Positions 11,239-20,050 are shown, counted from the first letter of the stretch. The stretch: 64,000 bases of DNA from Gemmatimonadota bacterium (GCA_016712265.1 JADJRJ010000031.1:1302001-1366000), one strand, 5' to 3'. Program-made: numbers and translations. The notes: generated by a model not told the origin, from the letters alone.

Positions 11239-12259
11239 CTTGCTCGTCGTGCAAGGTGTCTCGAAGGCATTCGTCAAGCGGCGGAGGTGGTCGGAGCTGG
11301 TGCGTCGCCCCTTTCACTCGGAACGTGTGGCCGCCCTGCGTGACGTGTCGATGACCGTACGCGAGGGCGAGTTCTTCGGGCTGCTTGGGGCCAACGGCGC
11401 GGGCAAGACGACGCTGATGAAGGTGATTGCGACCCTCATGTTGCCGGATGCCGGACGCGTTGCGGTTGATGGTGCGGACGCCGTGGTTGATCCGGTCGCG
11501 GTGCGCGGCGCGGTGGCACTATCCCTGGCGAGCGAGCGGGGATTGTACTGGCGCCTGGATGCGCGGGAAAATCTTCGGGTGTTTGCGGTGCTCTCTGGTG
11601 TGGCCGAGGGCGAGGTCGCGACGCGAATCGAGGAGGCCCTTGGGGCGGTCGGCCTGGCTGACACCGGACTGCGGATGGTTAGTGAGTTCTCGAGCGGGAT
11701 GATCCAGCGCCTGCTCATCGCGCGGGCCCTGCTCGCCCGTCCCAGGGTCTTGTTGCTGGATGAGCCGACGCGAAGCCTCGACCCGATCACGGCGCGCGAC
11801 TTTCGTGCGTTCCTGCGGCGTGAGCTGACGAGTCGCGGATGTGCGGTGCTGCTTGCCACGCACAATGCGGATGAAGCGTTTGACCTCTGCGACCGCGTCG
11901 CGGTGCTGGAGCGGGGTCGGGTGCTGGCCACGGGCCGGGCGCACGACCTGGCGGCCGCCATCCACGGGCGCCGCTTTGCGGTGGACACCACCGCGGCGGG
12001 TGAGGGTTTCCTTCGAGCGCTGGCTGGCCGTGGTTTGGTGCTCAGCGTGGCACCTGGGGAGGCCACCGCGGCTCCCTTTGAGGGATGGACCCGCGTGGTG
12101 GTGTCAGTGGCCGGGGACGACGTGGCCGCCGCGGGGGCAGAACTGGTGAGCGCCCTTGTAGGCGCTGGCCATGCAGTGGCGAGCTGTGCCCCGGAGGGGA
12201 CGTCGCTGGCCGACCTGATCCAGGCGGTCGTGGCGAAGGCCGGGGGGGAGCCGAGGTGA
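11231..12259 (+). CDS. ABC transporter ATPase of lasso cluster (ABC-2 type)
   Basis: 342 residues. Walker A GANGAGKTT starts near residue 53. The signature is SSGMIQ instead of the usual LSGGQ, a variant common in ABC-2 drug and natural-product exporters. Walker B is VLLLDEPTRSLD and the switch His is in ATHNADEA. A further 90 residues after the core domain form a C-terminal accessory region, as in DrrA/NodI-type ATPases. It pairs with the permease encoded next (GTGA overlap) and probably exports the mature lasso peptide and gives self-immunity. Most described lasso exporters are fused one-gene half transporters, so a split ABC-2 pair is worth noting. Confidence 0.88.
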   Translation: MRDLLVVQGVSKAFVKRRRWSELVRRPFHSERVAALRDVSMTVREGEFFGLLGANGAGKTTLMKVIATLMLPDAGRVAVDGADAVVDPVAVRGAVALSLASERGLYWRLDARENLRVFAVLSGVAEGEVATRIEEALGAVGLADTGLRMVSEFSSGMIQRLLIARALLARPRVLLLDEPTRSLDPITARDFRAFLRRELTSRGCAVLLATHNADEAFDLCDRVAVLERGRVLATGRAHDLAAAIHGRRFAVDTTAAGEGFLRALAGRGLVLSVAPGEATAAPFEGWTRVVVSVAGDDVAAAGAELVSALVGAGHAVASCAPEGTSLADLIQAVVAKAGGEPR

Positions 12260-13059
12260 GTCGAACGGTGTGGGCCCTGGTGCGCGCCGCGTGGCTGACC
12301 GCCACGAGTTATCGCCTGCAGACGGTGATGACGGTGCTGACGCTGTGGGTGACCGTCGTGCCGGTGTACTTCCTGGCGACGGCGCTGCAGCCCACGATGG
12401 CGGCGGCGATTCAGGACGAAGGGCGGTCCTACTTCCCGTTCATGTTGACCGGGGTGATCGCCATCTCTCTGGTCAGTGTGTGCGTCACGGCGGTGCCGTC
12501 GGCGGTGCAGTCCGGGATAGGCAGTGGCTTCTTGGAGTCCCTACTGGCGACACGTGCCCCGCGGTCGGCACTCGTGGTTGGGCTGGGGGCGTACCCGATC
12601 CTGTGGGGGGTGCTCCGGGCGGTGCTGATGCTGGCCGCGGGAGTCGCGTTAGGCGCGCGTTGGCACCTCGGGGGCATTCCGCTGGCTGGCGCCATCGCGG
12701 TTCTGGTCGTGGTGGTTCATTGGGCGATCGGGTTGGTGGCGGCCGCGATGATTGTCGCCTGGCGCACCGCCGGGCCGCTCACGACCGCGGTGGTCGTCGC
12801 ATCCACCCTCTTGGGTGGCGCGTACTATCCCACGCAGGTGATCCCGTCGTGGATCCAGCGCCTGTCCGTCGTCGTGCCACTCCAGTATGGGCTTCGGGCG
12901 TTCCGGCAAGTCCTCTTTGGTGGTGCGGACCTTGCGGCAGTCTGGAGCGACGTGGCGGTCCTGTTGGCTTTCGCCGTTGCGTTCACGGCGATAGGCTATG
13001 GGGCGTTGATCCTCTCCCTGCAGTACGCCCGCCGCCGTGGCTCCCTCAGCCACTTCTGA
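12256..13059 (+). CDS. ABC-2 type permease of lasso cluster
   Basis: 267 residues from a GTG that overlaps the ATPase stop. About six hydrophobic segments are visible, including LQTVMTVLTLWVTVVPVYFL near the start, LTGVIAISLVSVCVTAVPSA, LVVVVHWAIGLVAAAMIVAW, and a last one ending in GYGALILSLQYA. This is the layout of ABC-2 permeases. The short cytoplasmic tail is basic (ARRRGS). It is likely the membrane half of the lasso exporter. The next gene starts 38 nt later. Confidence 0.85.
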   Translation: MSRTVWALVRAAWLTATSYRLQTVMTVLTLWVTVVPVYFLATALQPTMAAAIQDEGRSYFPFMLTGVIAISLVSVCVTAVPSAVQSGIGSGFLESLLATRAPRSALVVGLGAYPILWGVLRAVLMLAAGVALGARWHLGGIPLAGAIAVLVVVVHWAIGLVAAAMIVAWRTAGPLTTAVVVASTLLGGAYYPTQVIPSWIQRLSVVVPLQYGLRAFRQVLFGGADLAAVWSDVAVLLAFAVAFTAIGYGALILSLQYARRRGSLSHF

Positions 13060-13097
13060 TCCCATGACTTCGCCGATGTGCCACACTGTGTGGTCCC

Positions 13098-14300
13098 GTG
13101 CCGCTGAAGCCTGAGCTGGGCCGGCTCCTCCCTCGCGAGGTGCAGGTGCTCCTCTTGACCGCGGGGGGAAGCGGAAACGACGAGGCGCTGCGTCAGCTCC
13201 TCGCCGCTGACCTGGATTGGGGGGAATTGCTTGTTGGGCTGGAGTGGGAGCGTGCCGTCCCCGTGGCCTGGTGGCGGCTCAAGCAGCTTGGGGCGAGTGC
13301 GACGTCGCCTGGGGGGGCGGCCCTCGAGCGGCTCAGTCGGGTGACTGAGTTCCGGGCGCTGGCCCTCGAGGACCGGCTGCGGCGGACCTTGGCGGGGCTG
13401 CAGGAGGCCGGGATTCCTGCCATCCTCCTGAAGGGCGCCGGGCTCGCTCTGACGGTTTACCCCTCGTTTACGCAGCGCCCAATGGGAGACATCGACTTAT
13501 TGGTCTCCCCACACCACGCGCGGCGCGCCTGGGACCTGGCACTGGCACAGGGGTGGGTGTGGGACGACTACACGTATCCGGAGGGGCACTATCAGGCGCA
13601 TCACCATCTGCCGCCGCTGTTCGATGGGGCGCGAACGGGGGCGCGACTCGAGCTGCACACGGCGTTGAGCCTGAACAGCCACCCGTTCGCGATGTCGTTT
13701 GAGGAAGCGCAGGCTGCCTCGAAGGCGATTCCGGGGTGGGACGACGGTCGGACACGGACCCTGGATGCGGAGCACACGCTGATTCACATCGCGGTGCACT
13801 TTGCGTGGGCGCATTTGGCGTCCTTCGGGATCTGGCGCCTGGCCCGTGACCTCGATGCGCTGGCGCGATCGGGCCTGGACTGGGGCCGTGCCGGGGAGAT
13901 CGCGCGGCAGTACCGAGCGGAGCCCGCGTTGTATTGGAGCCTGCGCCTGTGTTCCGCACTGAGTGGGGTCGACGTGGCACCTGCCGGCGTGTTGGGGTCT
14001 TTGGCGCCTCGGCGGTCAGAGTGGCTGCTGGCCATGTTGGAACGCCACCTCGCCATGCACGTGGTATCGCGCATCACCCCGTGCCCCAGTGAGAAGTTGC
14101 GTCGACTGATGTGGAGCCTGGCCTTGTCCCCAGCCCGTACCGCGACGTCATCAGCTCGGCCGTGGGACTCGGAGCCGTCCCGTCTACCCGCGGTGTATAC
14201 CGGCGAGATGGGGGTGCTCAACCGGGTGCGATCCCAGTGGTCACATGCCCGGGATTGGCGGCGCTATCTGGGTGCTTTGCGGGGTAGTTCCCCTACCTGA
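13098..14300 (+). CDS. Nucleotidyltransferase-fold protein of lasso cluster
   Basis: 400 residues from a GTG start. Residues about 108-136 contain LLKGAGLAL and then PMGDIDLLV. The G-D131-I-D133 pair is the metal-binding Asp dyad of the nucleotidyltransferase superfamily (NTP_transf_5 group). This family recurs in lasso clusters that also encode the HPr-kinase-like enzyme, where it is reported to act on the phosphorylated C-terminus. I infer a second tailoring step on phospho-Ser53, although the donor (nucleotide or sugar) cannot be read from sequence. It is the last gene of the cluster; about 400 nt of non-coding DNA separate it from fusA. Confidence 0.8.
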   Translation: MPLKPELGRLLPREVQVLLLTAGGSGNDEALRQLLAADLDWGELLVGLEWERAVPVAWWRLKQLGASATSPGGAALERLSRVTEFRALALEDRLRRTLAGLQEAGIPAILLKGAGLALTVYPSFTQRPMGDIDLLVSPHHARRAWDLALAQGWVWDDYTYPEGHYQAHHHLPPLFDGARTGARLELHTALSLNSHPFAMSFEEAQAASKAIPGWDDGRTRTLDAEHTLIHIAVHFAWAHLASFGIWRLARDLDALARSGLDWGRAGEIARQYRAEPALYWSLRLCSALSGVDVAPAGVLGSLAPRRSEWLLAMLERHLAMHVVSRITPCPSEKLRRLMWSLALSPARTATSSARPWDSEPSRLPAVYTGEMGVLNRVRSQWSHARDWRRYLGALRGSSPT

Positions 14301-14707
14301 GACGTTTCGGTGCGACGGAGCGCGAAAGTTCTGCTCTGGCATTGACTTCGGTGGCGGGGCGGGTGACATTTGTCGGCTCTCGCGGCAGATCGTTGTCACG
14401 GGGTGTTTGGCCGACGTACTGCGCGTCGGCGCCTGATGGGCCCGCACTGGGCGGGGGAGCTGCAGCGTCCGATCGGTCCTCTGTGGAGAAACCGATTCCC
14501 GAAAAGCGACGCAGGACAATTCAACGTCGAGCGCAGGATGGCTCGGCGCGCCATGGGTCCCCACACGTGCGGCAGCGGCGTGCGCACCCGGCGACGGCGG
14601 ATGGATACCGGCCTCTGGGACGAGGGGCGTCAGGTCCACCCGCGTTTTTGCTGGTGACGTTTTCTGGTGTGGCCGAGGCCGCGCCTTGACGAGATAAACG
14701 ACCGACA
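14301..14707 (+). other. Non-coding gap between lasso cluster and fusA
   Basis: 407 nt with no reading frame I can support on either strand. Contents: a possible promoter TTGACT-17-GACATT (14342-14370) for fusA, with a poor -10; an inverted repeat GCCGACG / CGTCGGC (14410-14416 and 14424-14430) that could be an operator or hairpin; and a weaker ATCGGT / ACCGAT pair near 14472-14507. No clear terminator follows the nucleotidyltransferase gene. The gap presumably marks the junction where the cluster meets the ancestral fusA upstream region. Confidence 0.5.
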
Positions 14708-16825
14708 ATGCCACGTACGACTCCGCTCGAGCATTACCGCAACATCGGCATCATGGCCCACATTGATGCCGGGAAAACGACCACGACCGAGCGCGTCCTC
14801 TATTACACGGGGAAGAGCCACAAGATCGGCGAGGTCCATGATGGTGCGGCGACCATGGACTGGATGGAGCAGGAGCAGGAGCGTGGGATCACGATTACGT
14901 CGGCAGCCACGACCTGTTTCTGGAAGCGGCATGGATCGAGCCAGGACAAGGGTGAAGGGCCGGAGTATCGCATCAACATCATTGATACGCCCGGGCACGT
15001 GGACTTCACGGTAGAAGTCGAGCGATCGCTGCGCGTGCTGGACGGTGCGGTGGCCCTGCTGGATTCGGTGGCTGGTGTCGAGCCCCAGACGGAGACGGTG
15101 TGGCGTCAGGCCGACCGCTACCGCGTTCCGCGGATGATCTTTGCCAACAAGATGGATCGCGTGGGGGCGAACTTTGAGCGGTGCGTGGAGATGATCCGCG
15201 ACCGCCTGACGAAGGCCGCGTGCCCGATCCAGCTGCCGGTGGGCTCTGGTGAGTTGTTCACCGGGCACATCGATATCGTGGAGCGGAAGGAGTACATCTT
15301 CCACAACGAGACGCTGGGCAAGACGTTCGACGTGGTGGACGTCTCCGACGAGTTCAAGGCAGCAGTGGAGCAGGCGCGCCATGATCTCATCGAGGCCGTG
15401 GTCGAGCACGATGAGGCGTTGATGGAGAAGTACCTGGCCGGCGAGGAGCTGTCGGTGGACGAGATCCGGTTGTTGATCCGTCGGGCGACGTGCTCGATGA
15501 AGTTCACGCCGATTCTGTGTGGCGCGTCATTCAAGAACAAGGGTGTGCAGGCGCTGCTGGATGCCGTGATCGACTACCTGCCGGCACCGGTTGATGTCGA
15601 GGCGATCCAGGGTCACCTCCCGCACCACGACGAGACGTTTGATACCCGCGCGGTCAGCGACGAGGCGCCGTTCGCCGCGTTGGCATTCAAGATTGCGACG
15701 GATCCGTTCGTCGGAAAGCTGACCTTCTTCCGCGTGTACTCCGGCATGCTGGTCTCGGGCAGCCACGTGTACAACTCGACGAAGGACAAGCGCGAGCGCA
15801 TCGGGCGCCTGCTGCAGATGCATGCGAACAAGCGCGAGGAGATTCCGGAGGTGCGCGCCGGCGATATTGCTGCGGCGATCGGGCTCCGCGATACCCGAAC
15901 GGGTGACACGCTGTGTGATGATGATCATCCGATCATCCTCGAAGCGATGAAGTTCCCGATGCCGGTTATCGAAGTTGCGATCGAGCCGAAGACCAAGGCC
16001 GACCAGGACAAGCTGGGCATCGCCCTGAACAAGCTGTCCGAAGAAGATCCGACGTTCCGCGTGCACACGGACACGGAAACCGGGCAGACGATCATCGCGG
16101 GGATGGGAGAGTTGCACCTCGAGATCATCGTCGACCGCATGATGCGCGAGTTCAAGGTCGAGGCGAACGTGGGCCGGCCGCAGGTGGCCTATCGCGAGAC
16201 GATCAAGAAGCGCGTCGACAAGGTCGAGGGGAAGTTCATCCGGCAGTCCGGCGGCAAGGGCCAATACGGGCACGTGGTCATCAACGTGATGCCGGGCGAA
16301 GTGGGGCACGGATTCGTGTTCGAAGACAAGATCGTCGGCGGCACGATCCCGCGGGAATACATCGGCCCGGTGGAGCAGGGGATCAAGGAGGCGCTGGAGA
16401 ACGGCGTCCTGGCCGGGTATCCGATGGTGGACGTGAAGGTCGAGCTGGTGTACGGCTCGTACCACGACGTCGACTCGTCGGAAATGGCGTTCAAGATTGC
16501 GGGTTCGATGGCAGTGAAGGAGGGGGCCGCCAAGGCCCAGCCCATCCTGCTCGAGCCCATGATGAAGGTCGAGGTGGTGTCGCCGGAGCAGTACATGGGC
16601 GACGTCCTCGGTGACCTGTCGTCGCGGCGGGGCAAGATTGGTGGAATGATGCAGCGGGGCGAGGCCCAGGTCATCGCCTCGACGGTCCCGTTAGGCGAGA
16701 TGTTCGGGTACTCGACGAAGCTCCGGTCGATGACGCAGGGGCGCGCGGTGTACTCGATGGAGTTTTCGCATTACGAGGAAGTGCCGAAGAGCAAGGCGGA
16801 AGAGATCGTCTCGAAGAGCAAGTAA
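14708..16825 (+). CDS. fusA: Elongation factor G
   Basis: 705 residues, normal for bacterial EF-G. Translocase GTPase of the ribosome. G1 AHIDAGKTTT near residue 18, G3 DTPGHVDF and G4 NKMD are all intact, and the C-terminal domains IV-V are present (GKGQYGHVVINV, then SSRRGKIGGM). The sequence looks vertically inherited. In most bacteria this gene follows rpsG directly; here the two are separated by the lasso cluster. The Leu-Gly pair near the C-terminus uses the rare TTA codon. tuf follows after 33 nt. Confidence 0.98.
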   Translation: MPRTTPLEHYRNIGIMAHIDAGKTTTTERVLYYTGKSHKIGEVHDGAATMDWMEQEQERGITITSAATTCFWKRHGSSQDKGEGPEYRINIIDTPGHVDFTVEVERSLRVLDGAVALLDSVAGVEPQTETVWRQADRYRVPRMIFANKMDRVGANFERCVEMIRDRLTKAACPIQLPVGSGELFTGHIDIVERKEYIFHNETLGKTFDVVDVSDEFKAAVEQARHDLIEAVVEHDEALMEKYLAGEELSVDEIRLLIRRATCSMKFTPILCGASFKNKGVQALLDAVIDYLPAPVDVEAIQGHLPHHDETFDTRAVSDEAPFAALAFKIATDPFVGKLTFFRVYSGMLVSGSHVYNSTKDKRERIGRLLQMHANKREEIPEVRAGDIAAAIGLRDTRTGDTLCDDDHPIILEAMKFPMPVIEVAIEPKTKADQDKLGIALNKLSEEDPTFRVHTDTETGQTIIAGMGELHLEIIVDRMMREFKVEANVGRPQVAYRETIKKRVDKVEGKFIRQSGGKGQYGHVVINVMPGEVGHGFVFEDKIVGGTIPREYIGPVEQGIKEALENGVLAGYPMVDVKVELVYGSYHDVDSSEMAFKIAGSMAVKEGAAKAQPILLEPMMKVEVVSPEQYMGDVLGDLSSRRGKIGGMMQRGEAQVIASTVPLGEMFGYSTKLRSMTQGRAVYSMEFSHYEEVPKSKAEEIVSKSK

Positions 16826-16858
16826 CCGCAGTCCAGTCCACTTCACCGGAACGCAGCA

Positions 16859-18061
16859 ATGGCAAAGGCAAAATTCGAGCGGAACAAGCCGCACGTAAAC
16901 GTGGGAACGATCGGCCACGTCGATCACGGGAAGACGACGCTCACCGCCGCCCTGACGAAGATCTCGTCGGACAAGGGCTACGGGACGAAGTACGTCGCCT
17001 ACGACCAGGTCGCCAAGGCCTCCGAGTCGCAGGGCCGTCGTGACCCGACGAAGATCCTGACCATCGCGACGTCCCATGTGGAGTACGAGACGGATGCGCG
17101 CCACTACGCGCACGTCGACTGCCCGGGGCACGCCGACTATGTGAAGAACATGATCACCGGCGCCGCGCAGATGGATGGCGCGATCCTGGTGGTCTCCGCG
17201 GTCGACGGCCCGATGCCGCAGACGCGCGAGCACATCCTGCTCGCCCGTCAGGTCAACGTGCCGAACATCGTGGTCTTCCTGAACAAGTGCGACCTCGTCG
17301 AGGACGCCGAGCTGCTCGACCTCGTGGAACTCGAGGTGCGCGAGCTGCTCAACAAGTACGGCTACCCGGGCGACGACGCCCCGGTCATCCGTGGCGCCGC
17401 GATCCGCGCGATCGAAGGCGACCCGGCGTGGGTGGCGAAGATCCAGGAGTTGTACGATGCCTTGGACTCGTTCATCGCCGAGCCGACGCGCGACATCGAC
17501 AAGCCGTTCCAGATGCCGGTCGAGGACGTGTTCTCCATCACGGGTCGCGGTACGGTGGCCACGGGGCGCATCGAGAAGGGGAAGGTGAAGGTCGGCGACG
17601 AACTCTCGCTCGTGGGCTTCGGCTCCGACAAGAAGACGACCGTCACCGGCGTTGAGATGTTCCGCAAGCTGCTGGACGACGGCCAGGCGGGCGATAACGT
17701 CGGCTTGCTGCTCCGCGGCGTCGACAAGAAGGAAATCGAGCGCGGGATGGTGCTGGCGAAGACGGGTTCCATCACGCCGCACACGAAGTTCCTGGCCGAG
17801 GTGTACGTCCTCACGAAGGAAGAAGGGGGCCGTCACACGCCGTTCTTCAAGGGCTATCGCCCGCAGTTCTACCTCCGCACGACGGACGTGACGGGCTCGA
17901 TCGAGCTGCCGGCCGGCACGGAGATGGTGATGCCGGGTGACAACACGCAGATGACCATTGAGCTGATCACGCCCGTGGCGCTCGAGGAGCAGCTGCGTTT
18001 CGCGATCCGCGAGGGTGGCCGGACGGTCGGTTCTGGCGTGGTCACGAAGATCCTGACGTAA
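16859..18061 (+). CDS. tuf: Elongation factor Tu
   Basis: 400 residues. Delivers aminoacyl-tRNA to the ribosome. GTIGHVDHGKTTL near residue 18, DCPGHADYVKNMITGAAQMD, and NKCD are intact, with domain II and III blocks such as RGTVATGRIEKG and TTDVTGSI. The C-terminus GGRTVGSGVVTKILT is complete. It lies 33 nt after fusA. A hairpin after its stop separates it from the S10 operon. Only one tuf copy lies in this window. Confidence 0.98.
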   Translation: MAKAKFERNKPHVNVGTIGHVDHGKTTLTAALTKISSDKGYGTKYVAYDQVAKASESQGRRDPTKILTIATSHVEYETDARHYAHVDCPGHADYVKNMITGAAQMDGAILVVSAVDGPMPQTREHILLARQVNVPNIVVFLNKCDLVEDAELLDLVELEVRELLNKYGYPGDDAPVIRGAAIRAIEGDPAWVAKIQELYDALDSFIAEPTRDIDKPFQMPVEDVFSITGRGTVATGRIEKGKVKVGDELSLVGFGSDKKTTVTGVEMFRKLLDDGQAGDNVGLLLRGVDKKEIERGMVLAKTGSITPHTKFLAEVYVLTKEEGGRHTPFFKGYRPQFYLRTTDVTGSIELPAGTEMVMPGDNTQMTIELITPVALEEQLRFAIREGGRTVGSGVVTKILT

Positions 18062-18067
18062 TTCGGG

Positions 18068-18102
18068 GCGGCGGTCGCGTTGATCACGCGATCGCCGCTT
18101 TC
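18068..18102 (+). promoter_or_regulatory. Hairpin between tuf and rpsJ
   Basis: A 13-bp stem (18068-18080 with 18086-18098, one G-T pair) around a TGATC loop, followed by TTTCC. The T-run is too short for a strong terminator. It sits where the S10 leader would be, so it could be a partial terminator after tuf or an attenuator for the ribosomal operon. Confidence 0.55.
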
Positions 18103-18123
18103 CACGTTTAACGGGGAAGAGCA

Positions 18124-18432
18124 ATGGCAGGTCGCATTCGAATTCGGTTGAAGGCGTTCGATCACGCCGTGATCGACCAGGCGGCGTCGGACATCGTCCG
18201 GACGGCGGAGAAGACGGGGGCGCAGGTCTCCGGTCCGATCCCGCTGCCGACGAAGACGCGCCGCTGGACCGTGCTGCGGTCCCCGCACGTTGACAAGAAG
18301 TCGCGGGAGCAGTTCGAGCTGAAGACCCACAAGCGCGTGATCGACATTCTGGATTCCCGCTCGCAGACGGTGGACGCGCTGACGAAGCTCGACCTGCCGG
18401 CCGGAGTGGACGTCGAGATCAAGGTTCAGTAG
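18124..18432 (+). CDS. rpsJ: Ribosomal protein S10
   Basis: 102 residues, full length. 30S head protein and, in E. coli, NusE in antitermination. GRIRIRLKAFDHAVIDQAA at the N-terminus and RRWTVLRSPHVDKKSREQFE in the middle are strongly conserved, as is the LPAGVDVEIK end. Preceded by GGGGAAGAG. First gene of the S10 operon. Unusually, a 133-nt gap with GGCAG-type repeats separates it from rplC. Confidence 0.98.
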   Translation: MAGRIRIRLKAFDHAVIDQAASDIVRTAEKTGAQVSGPIPLPTKTRRWTVLRSPHVDKKSREQFELKTHKRVIDILDSRSQTVDALTKLDLPAGVDVEIKVQ

Positions 18433-18433
18433 G

Positions 18434-18467
18434 GAGACGGCAGGCGGCAGATGGCGGACCGCAGCGA
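18434..18467 (+). repeat. Degenerate GGCAGAC-like repeats between rpsJ and rplC
   Basis: Four tandem-like copies of a roughly 7-bp unit (GAGACGGCAGGCGGCAGATG and on) sit in the gap after rpsJ. They resemble the perfect (GTCTGCC)n array upstream of adk, read on the other strand. Confidence 0.45.
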
Positions 18468-18565
18468 CGGTCGGCCGGGCGCCCGGTGTCTTGAGTCCAA
18501 CGGCAGGAGTCCGGCGCGCGATGGCGGCCGGTGCCGTGACTATTCGACTTTATAGGGGCAACATC

Positions 18566-19246
18566 ATGTTAGGTATGATCGGGAAGAAGCTGGGGATGAC
18601 CCAGATCTTCAATGAACAGGGGCAGCAGATCCCCTGCACGGTGGTTGAGGTCAAGCCGAACCCCGTCGTGCAGGTGCTGGCCAACGAGGCGGACAAGCCC
18701 GGCTACAAGGCCGTGCAGGTCGGGTATGGCAGCGCGCGCACCGCGCGTGCGCCGCGAAAGGGTGAAGCCAAGAGCCCGAAGGGGCACCGGGCCTCCAAGG
18801 CGGCCGTGGGCCATGCGTCAAAGGCCGGCTTGCAGGCGCCGCCGCGGGTGCTGCGCGTCTTCCGCTTGGATGACATGGCGAGTGCACCGGAGTACAAGGC
18901 GGGCGACGTGATCGACGCGTCGATCTTCCAGGCCGGCGAGATGGTGAAGGTGACGGGCACGACGAAGGGTCGCGGCTTCCAGGGCGTCGTGAAGCGCTAT
19001 GGCATCGGCGGCGGTCCGAATACGCACGGCAACACCAAGCATCGTCGGCCTGGATCCATTGGCGCCGGCACGGATCCATCGCGGGTCATCAAGGGAAAGC
19101 GCATGCCGGGGCACTACGGCTCGGATCGCCACACGACCATCAACCTCCGCGTCGAGAAGGTCGATGCCGAGCGTCACTTGCTGTACATCCGTGGTGCAGT
19201 GGCCGGCGCGGCCAATGGCATCGTGCTTGTGCGGAAGCAGGGGTAA
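18566..19246 (+). CDS. rplC: Ribosomal protein L3
   Basis: 226 residues. The start is set by MLGMIGKKLGMTQIF, the L3 N-terminus. It binds 23S rRNA near the peptidyl transferase centre and helps initiate 50S assembly. The loop motif RGFQGVVKRYGIGGGPNTHG that reaches the catalytic centre is present. The second codon is the rare TTA, in TTA-GGT context. The stop is 3 nt before rplD. Confidence 0.97.
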   Translation: MLGMIGKKLGMTQIFNEQGQQIPCTVVEVKPNPVVQVLANEADKPGYKAVQVGYGSARTARAPRKGEAKSPKGHRASKAAVGHASKAGLQAPPRVLRVFRLDDMASAPEYKAGDVIDASIFQAGEMVKVTGTTKGRGFQGVVKRYGIGGGPNTHGNTKHRRPGSIGAGTDPSRVIKGKRMPGHYGSDRHTTINLRVEKVDAERHLLYIRGAVAGAANGIVLVRKQG

Positions 19247-19249
19247 CCG

Positions 19250-20050
19250 ATGTCTGATACGACCAACTTCGACGCCGCGGTGTTTACCGCGTTAGGCACC
19301 GCCCGGGAACGGGTGTCGCTGCCCGCGGCCACGTTCGACGGCACCGTGAACATGCCGGCCATGCACCTGGCCGTGAAGGCGTACCTCGCCAACCAGCGAC
19401 AGGGAACGGCGTCCACGAAGACGCGCGGCCTGGTCATCGGTGGCAACGCGAAGCCCTGGAAGCAGAAGGGGACCGGCCGCGCACGACAGGGATCGACGCG
19501 GGCTCCCCACTGGCCAGGCGGTGGTACCGTCTTCGGTCCGCACGGTGATCGCAACTACGAGCAGTCGCTGCCGAAGAAGGTCAAGCAGCTGGCCCGCCGC
19601 AGCGCACTCAATGCACGTGCGAGAGAAGCCGCGGTGTATGTCATCGACAGCTTCACATACACCACGCCGAGCACGAAGACACTTCTGGCCCTGCTGGAAC
19701 GGATGGGTGTGTCGGGGCAGAAGGCGCTCGTCCTGACCGACGGGAACAAGCCGAATGTCCACCTGAGTGGCCGCAACCTGCCCAAGGTGCACGTGATGGC
19801 GTACGCCGACGTGACGACCTACCATGTGTTGTGGTCGGATGTCGTCCTGATCGAAGCGGGCGCCATTGGACATACGTTGGCACCGGTGGCCGAGAAGGCC
19901 GCGGCGCCTGCGGTGAAGAAGGCGAAGGCCCCGACGGCGGCCAAGCCGGCGGCGAAGGTCGCCACCAAGAAGCCCGCCGCGAAGAAGGCGGCGTCGGCCA
20001 GTGACAAGAAGCCGGCCGCGAAGAAGGCCGCCAAGAAGAAGGAGGACTAA
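19250..20050 (+). CDS. rplD: Ribosomal protein L4 with Lys/Ala-rich C-terminal tail
   Basis: 266 residues against about 205 in E. coli. The body is ordinary L4: KPWKQKGTGRARQGSTRAPHW is the conserved loop that lines the exit tunnel, and the fold continues to about residue 215. After it comes a tail of about 50 residues made almost only of Lys, Ala, Pro and Thr, with repeats of the AAKKAA / KPAAKKAA type. It resembles histone-H1-like tails and is probably disordered and nucleic-acid binding. There is no stop or frameshift, so the tail is a true extension. It lies between rplC and rplW. Confidence 0.96.
   Translation: MSDTTNFDAAVFTALGTARERVSLPAATFDGTVNMPAMHLAVKAYLANQRQGTASTKTRGLVIGGNAKPWKQKGTGRARQGSTRAPHWPGGGTVFGPHGDRNYEQSLPKKVKQLARRSALNARAREAAVYVIDSFTYTTPSTKTLLALLERMGVSGQKALVLTDGNKPNVHLSGRNLPKVHVMAYADVTTYHVLWSDVVLIEAGAIGHTLAPVAEKAAAPAVKKAKAPTAAKPAAKVATKKPAAKKAASASDKKPAAKKAAKKKED

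Noticed and set aside
14370..14657. A 95-codon frame between the lasso cluster and fusA
   Set aside because: Arg-rich and without a Shine-Dalgarno or familiar motif; competing frames of similar length exist on both strands.
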